Positions 1-5,825 of a stretch of DNA of 11,981 nucleotides are shown in pieces. Each line of letters begins with the position of its first letter. Positions within the stretch are counted from its first letter, which is position 1. Both the position numbers and the translations under genes were made by a program. The notes below the pieces were generated by a model. It was not told the origin of the DNA and made no database searches. It was given only the letters and a program-made list of their open reading frames with translations. The stretch comes from Myxococcales bacterium (GTDB lineage: Bacteria; Myxococcota; Myxococcia; Myxococcales; Myxococcaceae), in the NCBI GenBank assembly GCA_009885595.1, contig VFKJ01000410.1, positions 1 through 11,981 of the forward strand, in the 5' to 3' direction.

Positions 1-1
1 A

Positions 2-193
2 CTTGCCGTGCATCGGTTCGAGGATTTGAAATTGATGCTGCCCGATGGACGCACCCAGACCGAGATCGGCGCCGAGTTGACGCGCCTGAACGGTGCGCTT
101 GACCGCCGCAGCGTCTTTGCCATGCGGGCGGAGGCCAGATCCGCGGCACTCACGCCGTCGCTCCTCAATCAGGCGTTTGGCGGGATGAAGTAG
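2..193 (+). CDS. C-terminal fragment of an unrecognised protein, cut by the left edge
   Basis: An open frame runs in from the window start (readable from base 2) and stops at TAG 191-193, giving about 63 visible residues. A GTG at 8 could be an internal start, but no ribosome binding site can be judged there, so I treat the gene as partial. The visible tail is hydrophilic and probably helical, with no membrane segment and no family motif I recognise. Third codon positions are fairly GC-rich, which fits coding. Its last 29 bases overlap the 3' end of the minus-strand radC gene, a tail-to-tail arrangement that is tolerated in dense genomes. It could instead be a chance frame: the evidence is only openness, codon use and a plausible position. 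Confidence 0.4.
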   Translation, partial: LAVHRFEDLKLMLPDGRTQTEIGAELTRLNGALDRRSVFAMRAEARSAALTPSLLNQAFGGMK

Positions 194-896
194 CCGAAGC
201 ACTTTCCCAGCTATCGCCAGCGATGACCACGTGGCCGAGGAACCGGAGCCCCACGACCTTCGCCGCCGCGGCAACCGCGGCCGTCGCCTCTCGGTCGGCG
301 GCGCTCGGGTTGGGATCCCCGCTTGGGTGGTTGTGTGCCAACGCAAACGCACGGCCGTCGTGTCGAAGCACGGCGTTGAGGATCTCGCGCGTTGGAACCA
401 GCGAGCGATCGATCGACCCCTCCGAGACGACGACCGTTCGGCGAAGCCGGTTGGCGGCGTCGCAGACCAGGACCAGCACGCGCTCGCGCCGCAACCCTGC
501 CAGCTCGCGCATTGCGACGTCGGCGACATCAGCCGCCGACCGCAACATGGTTGCGCCCTCACCCGCCCGAACACGGAACCCGAGTTGGAACGCCGCGACG
601 AGAGCCGCGGATTTCGCAACTCCAATGCCACTCTTGGAGGCGAGCTCTTCTGGACGAGCGGCAGCGAGCGCGGCAAGGCTCCCGAACTCTGCCAACAGCG
701 CACCCGCGAGATCCAGCGCGCTCTGTCCACGCGTCCCGTTTCGAAGAACGAGCGCAAGCAGCTCGCGCTCGCTCAGCGATTCGGCTCCTTTCGCCGCGAG
801 ACGCTCTCTCGGTCGCTCGTGCAGCGGCACCGCGGCCATCAGGGTCGTCAGTGATTTGCCTGCAGCTGCCGTCGAGTCATCGCCAGGTGCGTTCAT
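165..896 (-). CDS. radC: RadC family JAB/MPN-domain protein (UPF0758)
   Basis: The protein is 243 aa from the ATG at 896. Residue numbers here count from a TTG at 929 (254 aa). An N-terminal region (about 36-65, with the family-typical ERPRERL and ESLSERELLAL) leads into a helix-hairpin-helix (98-110, SKSGIGVAKSAAL) and a C-terminal JAB/MPN domain. The metal-site motif H-x-H-x7-S-x2-D is intact (HNHPSGDPNPSAAD: H199, H201, S209, D212), and the partner glutamate is in VSEGS (E170). RadC was once called a DNA repair protein, but that role is disputed and its biochemical activity is unclear. The ATG at 896 is preferred over the TTG, which has no Shine-Dalgarno. A third candidate is the ATG at 839, immediately before the conserved region. 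The extreme C-terminus is unusual: after GHVVIAGD the usual ending in Gly-Leu-Leu is replaced by a Ser/Thr-rich tail. It lies 87 bp downstream of the lipoprotein gene on the same strand. Confidence 0.9.
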   Translation of the reverse strand: MNAPGDDSTAAAGKSLTTLMAAVPLHERPRERLAAKGAESLSERELLALVLRNGTRGQSALDLAGALLAEFGSLAALAAARPEELASKSGIGVAKSAALVAAFQLGFRVRAGEGATMLRSAADVADVAMRELAGLRRERVLVLVCDAANRLRRTVVVSEGSIDRSLVPTREILNAVLRHDGRAFALAHNHPSGDPNPSAADREATAAVAAAAKVVGLRFLGHVVIAGDSWESASATSSRQTPD

Positions 897-983
897 CTTC
901 TCGACATACCTGAGCCCGCTGACAACCAAACTTCGGCGGGGAGACCTTGCGCCCGGGCCGCTCGCGCGCGCGCACCGCAGACT

Positions 984-1283
984 TCATGGCGCGACTGGCG
1001 GAAGGGTCTTGACGCTCACGCACTTGTCGCCCAGGTAGGTCGACTCGCACCTCTGGTCGAAGCTGCACTCTCCCCGGCACGGCAGGGTGTCGCACAGCCC
1101 CGTGCTCTTGTTGCACACGGTGCCGGGATTACACGGCGTAAAGCACTCGCCATTCGCCCGCCGCACACCCGACGCGGTCGCGGCGATGGCGGTGTTGATG
1201 GCGGCGTTCCCCACTGCCCCGCCCACGCCCGCGCAGCCCGGCAGAACCGACAGCATCAACAACCACCACGCGCGCGGACTCAT
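984..1283 (-). CDS. small Cys-rich lipoprotein
   Basis: The protein is 99 aa. It starts with a lipoprotein signal peptide: MSPR, a hydrophobic WWLLMLSVL core, and a lipobox ending PGC with the lipidated Cys at 17. Residue +2 is Ala, not Asp, so outer-membrane placement is likely. A Gly/Ala-rich linker (18-45) precedes a compact domain with eight cysteines (47, 51, 57, 64, 69, 73, 79, 88), spaced as in small disulphide-bonded EGF-like modules. It contains the pieces PCNPGTVCN, TGLCD and PCRGECS. I do not know a function: a surface-exposed disulphide-rich module on a lipid anchor is all the sequence supports. The start is the only ATG that gives a full signal peptide. No clear Shine-Dalgarno is seen at normal spacing. 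It is divergent from the sigma-factor operon, with about 70 bp between the starts. Confidence 0.8.
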   Translation of the reverse strand: MSPRAWWLLMLSVLPGCAGVGGAVGNAAINTAIAATASGVRRANGECFTPCNPGTVCNKSTGLCDTLPCRGECSFDQRCESTYLGDKCVSVKTLPPVAP

Positions 1284-1352
1284 GGGAGGAAGACCTACTC
1301 CCGTCCGATATGTTTTTCGACCCCGCCGCGTTCTGATGGGTGCGTGGCGACG

Positions 1353-1913
1353 ATGGACATCACCCTCGAGGGTTCAGTGCTGGAAGGGGCGACAGAAGCC
1401 GCGGCACGGACCGGTGATCGCAGCGCGTGGACCGAGCTCATCGCCCGGCACAACCGGCGGGTGCTGCTCTCGCTGCTCGCGCACGGGGTGCTGCCGGCGC
1501 AGGCGAAGGAGCTGGCCCAGGAAGCCTGGCTGCGGCTGATCACCCAGGCCGACGCCAGGAAGCTGCCGCGGCTCGAGTTGCCCGGGCTGGCCATTCGCCA
1601 GGCGCTGTTCCTCGCCCGGAGTGAAGCCCGCAAGCCTGGGCAGAGCACCGAGGCGCTGGAGGACGTGCCCGAGTCGACGATCGACTCGGCGGAGACGCAG
1701 TTCTTCGATCGCGAGCGGCTGCAGAAGGCGCACGAGCGCCTGCAAGATCTCTCGCCCAGCGCCCGCGCGGTGTTCGAGCGGCTCTACGGAGATCCTCAAC
1801 TCTCGCACGCCGAGGTGGCGGCCCGGGTCGGGCTGTCCGTTCAGCGCGTGCGTCAAATCGTGTGCGAGGTGCGCAAGGTGCTGCGTGCCGAATTGGAAGG
1901 AGCCGGACGATGA
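1353..1913 (+). CDS. ECF-like RNA polymerase sigma factor
   Basis: This 186-aa sigma-70 family protein has the two-domain layout of ECF sigma factors. Region 2 is at about 20-95, where GDRSAWTELIARHNRRVLLSLL is followed by KELAQEAWLRLI, the counterpart of the AEDLVQETFLRL core-binding helix. A linker of about 30 residues leads to region 4 (about 125-182), with the helix-turn-helix SHAEVAARVGLSVQRVRQIV that would read the -35 element. It would direct RNA polymerase to a small regulon. The next gene is a ZAS-type anti-sigma overlapping by ATGA, which supports the assignment and implies control by sequestration. An in-frame GTG at 1344 is an alternative start three codons earlier; neither start has a convincing Shine-Dalgarno. 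The ECF subgroup cannot be assigned by eye. Confidence 0.9.
   Translation: MDITLEGSVLEGATEAAARTGDRSAWTELIARHNRRVLLSLLAHGVLPAQAKELAQEAWLRLITQADARKLPRLELPGLAIRQALFLARSEARKPGQSTEALEDVPESTIDSAETQFFDRERLQKAHERLQDLSPSARAVFERLYGDPQLSHAEVAARVGLSVQRVRQIVCEVRKVLRAELEGAGR
1895..1902 (+). promoter_or_regulatory. strong ribosome binding site of the anti-sigma gene
   Basis: GGAAGGAG lies 7 nt before the ATG at 1910, inside the sigma-factor coding sequence. It fixes the anti-sigma start at 1910 rather than at earlier in-frame codons (the frame is open from 1862). Combined with the ATGA overlap, it suggests coupled and possibly ample production of the anti-sigma. Confidence 0.8.
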
Positions 1914-2344
1914 AGCATCTCGTGGCCGACATCGTGGAGCAGTACGTCATCGGCGCGCTCGACGCAGAGTCGGTGCGCTTCGTCGAAGCCCACGTCGCCC
2001 AGTGCGCTTCCTGCGCGAAGCTCTTGCAGCAGGAAGCCGCTCTCGAGGTGGCCCTGCACGAGACGGTGCGTCACACCAAAGTCGTCTCCCTCTCTTCGCG
2101 GCGAAAGAAGGTGGGCGCCGTGGTCGCCTCTGCGGCCGCCCTGCTCGCCGCGGGGCTGGTGCTGGTGTTCTCGGTCGATCGCGAGCCCGCTCCCGCCGCG
2201 CAGCCTGAGCTGCGGCACTGCATGGAGAAGTCGACCGCGCCCGACTGCATCTCCCGGGGCCAGTTCGACGGCGTCATCACCATCGGCCCGAACCACGAGC
2301 CCATCATCCCCCGTTACGAGGTCACTCCCGGAGTCCGGCCATGA
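1910..2344 (+). CDS. membrane-anchored zinc-binding (ZAS-type) anti-sigma factor
   Basis: The protein is 144 aa. The cytoplasmic N-terminus carries the ZAS signature H-x3-C-x2-C (H28, C32, C35, in HVAQCASC) that defines zinc-containing anti-sigma domains. A basic stop (RRKK, 64-67) precedes one membrane helix (about 68-89), which would place the C-terminal 55 residues in the periplasm. That part has a Pro/Ala-rich stalk and two cysteines (C104, C113). It should bind and inhibit the sigma factor encoded just upstream and release it on a signal. Its ATG overlaps the sigma stop (ATGA), and its own stop overlaps the ATG of the next gene in the same way. The signal sensed is unknown. The periplasmic Cys pair and the cytoplasmic zinc site make redox control possible but unproven. 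Confidence 0.88.
   Translation: MKHLVADIVEQYVIGALDAESVRFVEAHVAQCASCAKLLQQEAALEVALHETVRHTKVVSLSSRRKKVGAVVASAAALLAAGLVLVFSVDREPAPAAQPELRHCMEKSTAPDCISRGQFDGVITIGPNHEPIIPRYEVTPGVRP
2330..2333 (+). promoter_or_regulatory. ribosome binding site of the third gene of the sigma operon
   Basis: GGAG lies 7 nt before the ATG at 2341, within the end of the anti-sigma gene. It supports the start chosen for the secreted protein and translational coupling through the ATGA overlap. Confidence 0.6.
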
Positions 2345-3003
2345 AGCACCTTCTTCTCTTCCTCGCGCTCTGTTCGTCCATCGCCTTCGCGCAACGCAAG
2401 GGTGGTGATCGCCCTCTTCCGCGCGAGCAGGCGCAGCCGATGCCCCTGGCCTTCTCGGACTACTTCGGTCGCCAGCCGCACCTGCGCAGCTGGGTGCAGG
2501 GCTGGGGGCTGACGGGCACCCGCCCCGACGCCTACGAGATTCGCTGCGAGGAGATCTTCACCGACTGCGCAGTGCCCATTCTGCGCACGCGCGCCTTCAA
2601 GTCGGAGCCGCTGGGCATGGGCAGCCTCACCCACTCCGAGGGCGCGGAGACCTGGCGCGGGCAGCGCGTCATCTTGAAGGCCGAGCTGCGCGGCGGCGCC
2701 ATCGAGGGCTGGGGCGGGCTGTGGATGCGCGTCGACGACAAGGACGGCAAGGTGCTCGCGTTCGACAACATGCAGAACCGTGCGCTGCGCGGCACCACCA
2801 GCTTCAAGTGGTACTCGGTGGTGCTCGACGTGCCGCTCGAGGCGGCGCGGGTGAGCTTCGGGGTGCTGCTGCACGGCCCCGGCGCGGTGTTCATTCGGGA
2901 GATCGTGTTCGAGGAGGTCGACGTCGACGTCTCCACGACGGATCTGATGGGCCCGCTGCGCGCGCAGTCTCCAGCGGGCGGGACCAGCGGGGGCAGCCCG
3001 TAA
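2341..3003 (+). CDS. secreted beta-sandwich-like protein co-operonic with the sigma/anti-sigma pair
   Basis: The protein is 220 aa. A typical type I signal peptide (MKHLLLFLALCSSIAFA) has probable cleavage after residue 17. The mature part, about 50-195, has features I associate with a jelly-roll/carbohydrate-binding-like module found in many bacterial proteins: WRGQRVILKAELR, GLWMRVDDKDG, FDNM, GTTSFKWYSVVLDVP, and a closing FGVLLHGPGAVFIREIVFEEV. No catalytic site is evident. Two cysteines (C69, C76) could form a disulphide. The tail after 200 is Gly/Ser/Pro-rich. Its ATG overlaps the anti-sigma stop, so it is almost certainly co-transcribed. It may modulate the periplasmic part of the anti-sigma or be an envelope product of the regulon; both are inference. 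The stop codon directly abuts the stop of the convergent amtB gene. Confidence 0.8.
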   Translation: MKHLLLFLALCSSIAFAQRKGGDRPLPREQAQPMPLAFSDYFGRQPHLRSWVQGWGLTGTRPDAYEIRCEEIFTDCAVPILRTRAFKSEPLGMGSLTHSEGAETWRGQRVILKAELRGGAIEGWGGLWMRVDDKDGKVLAFDNMQNRALRGTTSFKWYSVVLDVPLEAARVSFGVLLHGPGAVFIREIVFEEVDVDVSTTDLMGPLRAQSPAGGTSGGSP

Positions 3004-4257
3004 TTACGTTTGATCGAAGTGGTAGCCGCGCTCGCCGTGCACGTGCAGGTCGAGCCCGTCGCGCTCTTCGGTCTCGGTCGCGCGCAGCCCGTAGACGCGC
3101 TTGAGCCCCGTCGCGAGCAGGAACGTGCCGAGGCCCGAGAAGGCGATCGCCACCAAGACCCCGACGAACTGTTTCCCCAGCTGCTCCATGCCGCCCAGGA
3201 CTGGCGTGAAGCAGAGCACGCCGGTGAGCAGCGCCCCCAGGATGCCGCCCACGCCGTGCACGCCGAACGCGTCGAGCGAGTCGTCGTAGCGCAGCTTGTT
3301 CTTGAGCTGCACCGCCCCGTAACAGACGACCGACGCCAGCGCGCCCAGCAGCAGCGCAGAGCCGGGCCTGATGTGTCCGGCGGCAGGGGTGACCGCGACC
3401 AGGCCGGCGACGATGCCCGAGGCCAGGCCCAACGACGTCACCTTCCCGTGGTGCCAGCGCTCCACCAGCATCCACATCAGGCCTGCGGCCGCGGCGGCGG
3501 ACTGCGTGGTGGTGAAGGCGAGCCCCGCGATGGCGCCCGCGACCGGTGACTCCACCGCCACGGCGCTGCCGGCGTTGAAGCCGAACCAGCCAAACCACAA
3601 CAGCCCCGCGCCGGTGAGGGTGAGCACGAGGTTGTTGGGGAGAATCGCGGTGCCCCGCGCGACGTCGCGCCGCGGCCCGAGCATCAGCGCCAGCACCAGG
3701 GCCGAGACGCCCGCCGCGATGTGCACCACCGTGCCGCCCGCGAAGTCGAGCACGCCCAGCTTGAACAGCCAGCCGTCGCTTGCCCACACCCAATGCGCCA
3801 GCGGCGCGTAGATGAAGGTGCTCCAGAGCAGGCAGAAGGCCAGATAGGTCTTGAACTTCATCCGCTCGGCGACCGCGCCGCTGATCAGCGCCGGCGTGAT
3901 GATCGCGAACTTCCCCTGGAACATCACGAACACCAGCTCGGGGATGTGTTTGTCGCCGTAGAGCTTTCCGGGCGCGATGCCGTTGAGCGCCACCAGGTCC
4001 CAGTCCCAGCCGAACACGCCGCCCACCGTCTTCCCGAACGCGAGCGCGTAGCCGATCAGCACCCACTGCACGCCGATCACCGCCATCGCCACGAAGCTCA
4101 TCATCATGGTGGTGAGCACGTTCTTCCGGCGCACCATGCCGCCGTAGAAGAGGGCCAGCCCCGGCACCATCAGCAGGACCATCGCCGAGCTGGCCAGCAT
4201 CCACGCCGTCGAGCCCGAATCAATAACGGCAGGGGTCTGGAGCCCAGATGTTTCCAT
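3004..4257 (-). CDS. amtB: ammonium transporter (Amt/MEP/Rh family)
   Basis: A 417-aa polytopic inner-membrane ammonium channel of full family length. Key sites align by eye with E. coli AmtB: F117 (in MFQGKF) and F227 (in WFGFNAGSA) for the Phe gate, W158 and S231 for the recruitment site, D171 (in DFAGGTVVHI), and the paired pore histidines H179 and H334 (in DAFGVHGVGG). The cytoplasmic tail ends EERDGLDLHVHGERGY, the conserved segment that contacts the PII protein GlnK. The N-terminus has no long cleavable signal; the ATG at 4257 puts a short periplasmic-type segment before the first helix. No glnK gene is adjacent in the window, unlike the common glnK-amtB operon. No convincing sigma-54 promoter is seen upstream on this strand. 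It is divergent from the MYXO-CTERM gene and convergent with the sigma operon. Confidence 0.96.
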   Translation of the reverse strand: METSGLQTPAVIDSGSTAWMLASSAMVLLMVPGLALFYGGMVRRKNVLTTMMMSFVAMAVIGVQWVLIGYALAFGKTVGGVFGWDWDLVALNGIAPGKLYGDKHIPELVFVMFQGKFAIITPALISGAVAERMKFKTYLAFCLLWSTFIYAPLAHWVWASDGWLFKLGVLDFAGGTVVHIAAGVSALVLALMLGPRRDVARGTAILPNNLVLTLTGAGLLWFGWFGFNAGSAVAVESPVAGAIAGLAFTTTQSAAAAAGLMWMLVERWHHGKVTSLGLASGIVAGLVAVTPAAGHIRPGSALLLGALASVVCYGAVQLKNKLRYDDSLDAFGVHGVGGILGALLTGVLCFTPVLGGMEQLGKQFVGVLVAIAFSGLGTFLLATGLKRVYGLRATETEERDGLDLHVHGERGYHFDQT

Positions 4258-4398
4258 GTTGGGTCTTAAATCACCTTCACCAAGCCCAGTTACACGAAGA
4301 ATTGCACGATGCTTCTGGGGTGAGCCGCGGGCGCAGCCTCAGGACACTTTGGGAAGACGGCTGCGCGGGGATCACCTCCCCAGGGTGTGGGAAGGACT

Positions 4399-4424
4399 CA
4401 ACACTTTCCCCTGCGTCGGTGTTG
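4399..4424. repeat. short inverted repeat upstream of the sigma-54-type promoter
   Basis: CAACAC (4399-4404) and GTGTTG (4419-4424) are perfect inverted arms separated by 14 bp, with half-site centres 20 bp (about two helical turns) apart. The centre is about 70 bp upstream of the predicted transcription start. The geometry suits a dimeric regulator such as a bacterial enhancer-binding protein, but 6-bp arms can arise by chance. Confidence 0.3.
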
Positions 4425-4454
4425 CAACTCTCTGATCCCACTTCCCCGATCGGG

Positions 4455-4470
4455 TGGCCCCCTCTTTGCT
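4455..4470 (+). promoter_or_regulatory. sigma-54 (RpoN) promoter of the MYXO-CTERM gene
   Basis: TGGCCCCCTCTTTGCT matches the consensus TGGCAC-N5-TTGCW at every defined position except one (A to C). The invariant -24 GG (4456-4457) and -12 GC (4468-4469) are at exact spacing. Transcription would start near 4481, leaving a leader of about 20 nt with the Shine-Dalgarno at 4487 and the ATG at 4501. It implies activation by an enhancer-binding protein, of which myxobacteria have many. Confidence 0.75.
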
Positions 4471-4486
4471 GAAGGGGAGCGCACAC

Positions 4487-4492
4487 AAGGAG
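4487..4492 (+). promoter_or_regulatory. ribosome binding site of the MYXO-CTERM gene
   Basis: AAGGAG lies 8 nt before the ATG at 4501. It decides the start: the frame is open from 4387, but the upstream extension would cross the sigma-54 promoter and put 38 residues before the signal peptide. Confidence 0.8.
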
Positions 4493-4500
4493 AAGTGCCC

Positions 4501-5796
4501 ATGAAAACCAACCATCTCATCGTCATCGCCGCCCTCTCGATGTTCGCAGCGCCCGTCTTCGCCCAGAGCCAGGACAACCCGGAGTGCCTGGGGTCGAGCT
4601 GCGGCAAGCCCAAGGAAGAGGGCGGCGGCTGTGGCTGCGGCTGCGGCTGCTCGGTGTGGGTCGCGTACACGGACGACGGCGTGACGCTGGCGTACACCGA
4701 TGACGCGGACGGCGACGGCAAGGCCGACGACAACGACAACTGCGCGTTCGCGAGCAACCGCGACCAGCTCGACGGCGACGGCGACGGCGTGGGCGACACC
4801 TGCGACAACTGCTCGGCCGCGTCCAACTTCAGCCAGCTCGACGCCGATGGCGACAGCATGGGCGACAGCTGCGACCTGGACATCGACGGCGACACCATCG
4901 GCAACGCGCTCGACAACTGCCCGTCGATTCCCAACCGCGACCAGCTCGACACCAACACCAACCTGGCCGGCAACGTGTGTGACAACGACGACGACGGCGA
5001 CGGCATCCTCGACACCCTCGACGTGTGCCCGCTGCTCTCCAACCCCGGCAACGTGCCGCTGACCGACCCGCGCTGCAACGCCGACGTCGACGCCGACAAC
5101 ATCTCGGACACCTTCGACAACTGCATCGGCGCGGTGAACGCCACCCAGCTCGACACCGACCTCGACGGCATGGGCGACGTCTGCGACGCCGACATGGACA
5201 ACGACGGCGTGCTCAACACCCTCGACAACTGCAGCGCCATCAGAAACCGCACCCAGCTCGATGACGACGGCGACGCCATGGGCGACGCCTGCGACGCGAA
5301 GTACTGCGTGGTGGTCGACCCGGCGAACAAGGAAGACTGCCTGGACCCGAACGGCCCCTTCCGCGTGCACGCCGGTGGCCTGGTGATGCTCAAGGCCGGT
5401 GAGAAGTTCCGCCTGCCCCTGTTCGCCAACCGCAACGGCGCCGCCATCGAGTACACGTGGACGGTGAAGACCCGCCCGTCGGCCAGCAAGGCCGCCGTCA
5501 TCAACCCCGAGGGCGTCGTCACCATGTCGCGCCACTGGGAGTACGCGTACCAGGACGGCAACGTGCCCTCGTTCACCGCTGACGTGGACGGCGAGTACGA
5601 CGTGCAGCTGCAGGCCACCCTGGCCTTCGCTGACCGCGCCTACCCTGAGAACCGCGACTCCACCTCGTCGCTCAAGCTCAACGCCTCGCCCGACGGGAAG
5701 AACGGCGCCCAGACCTGCAGCGCCATCCCGATGGATGCGTCGCTCGCCGCCCTGGGCCTGGGCCTGCTCGCCCTGGCTCGCCGCCGCCGCAGCTAA
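4501..5796 (+). CDS. secreted TSP3-repeat protein with MYXO-CTERM surface-sorting tail
   Basis: The protein is 431 aa. A type I signal peptide (MKTNHLIVIAALSMFAAPVFA) is followed by a Cys-rich N-terminus (C29, C34, then alternating Gly-Cys with C44, C46, C48, C50). Residues 68-266 hold a run of TSP3-type calcium loops (DGDGDGVGDTCD, LDADGDSMGDSCD, DDDGDGILD, LDTDLDGMGDVCD, DDDGDAMGDACD), with DNC and NxxQLD spacers. A PKD/Ig-like beta domain follows at about 285-395 (EYTWTVKTRPS, FTADVDGEYDVQL). The last 26 residues are a MYXO-CTERM signal: Cys406, hydrophobic helix 412-425, RRRR 427-430. In this family such tails direct proteins to the cell surface through cleavage near the Cys. A sigma-54 promoter precedes the gene and a hairpin follows it. 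The likely role is a structural or adhesive calcium-binding surface protein; the ligand is unknown. Confidence 0.9.
   Translation: MKTNHLIVIAALSMFAAPVFAQSQDNPECLGSSCGKPKEEGGGCGCGCGCSVWVAYTDDGVTLAYTDDADGDGKADDNDNCAFASNRDQLDGDGDGVGDTCDNCSAASNFSQLDADGDSMGDSCDLDIDGDTIGNALDNCPSIPNRDQLDTNTNLAGNVCDNDDDGDGILDTLDVCPLLSNPGNVPLTDPRCNADVDADNISDTFDNCIGAVNATQLDTDLDGMGDVCDADMDNDGVLNTLDNCSAIRNRTQLDDDGDAMGDACDAKYCVVVDPANKEDCLDPNGPFRVHAGGLVMLKAGEKFRLPLFANRNGAAIEYTWTVKTRPSASKAAVINPEGVVTMSRHWEYAYQDGNVPSFTADVDGEYDVQLQATLAFADRAYPENRDSTSSLKLNASPDGKNGAQTCSAIPMDASLAALGLGLLALARRRRS
4627..4650 (+). repeat. hexanucleotide tandem repeat encoding Gly-Cys units
   Basis: Four in-frame 6-bp units occur: one GGCTGT followed by three GGCTGC. 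They encode (Gly-Cys)4 just after the signal peptide of the MYXO-CTERM protein. Gain or loss of a unit would keep the frame, so the number of cysteines could vary between strains. Confidence 0.85.
4702..5298 (+). repeat. region encoding degenerate TSP3 calcium-binding repeats
   Basis: This stretch is dominated by GAC/GGC codons and encodes acidic D-x-D-G-D-G loops with interspersed Cys (DNC, TCD) over residues 68-266 of the MYXO-CTERM protein. The units are similar in protein but diverged in DNA. One unit (about 183-200, PGNVPLTDPRCNADVDADN) is longer and departs from the pattern. Confidence 0.75.
5716..5793 (+). other. MYXO-CTERM sorting signal
   Basis: Residues 406-431 of the surface protein have the invariant Cys, a small-residue hydrophobic helix (LAALGLGLLALA) and an Arg cluster at the very C-terminus. 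This tripartite signal is characteristic of Myxococcota and is the best taxonomic marker in the window. Confidence 0.85.
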
Positions 5797-5825
5797 AAGG
5801 CGCCAAGGAGCTCACCCTCGAAGTG

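Noticed and set aside
223..1038. 271-aa plus-strand open frame opposite radC, and two shorter frames beside it
   Set aside because: Arg/Ser/Ala-rich low-complexity product with no motif, opposite a clear RadC with an intact metal site. It is a GC-rich shadow frame.
1284..1302. Possible hairpin (GGGAG/CTCCC) just upstream of the small lipoprotein start
   Set aside because: Five-bp arms with a 9-nt loop in GC-rich DNA are not enough to claim a regulatory structure.
1862..1909. Earlier start of the anti-sigma gene inside the sigma gene
   Set aside because: GGAAGGAG and the ATGA overlap point to ATG 1910.
2891..4204. 437-aa minus-strand frame overlapping amtB
   Set aside because: Arg/Gly/His-rich shadow in another frame of the same strand as amtB, which has all its key residues.
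4258..4400. Sigma-54 promoter for amtB on the minus strand
   Set aside because: The only GG-N10-GC match (complement of about 4362-4378) lacks the flanking consensus bases.
4387..4500. N-terminal extension of the MYXO-CTERM protein to an in-frame start at 4387
   Set aside because: It would bury the signal peptide and cross the sigma-54 promoter; the good ribosome site belongs to ATG 4501.
4372..5535. 387-aa minus-strand frame rich in Val, Ala and Gly
   Set aside because: It is the complement of the GAC/GGC-rich TSP3 repeats; its apparent repeats are a by-product of the plus-strand repeats.
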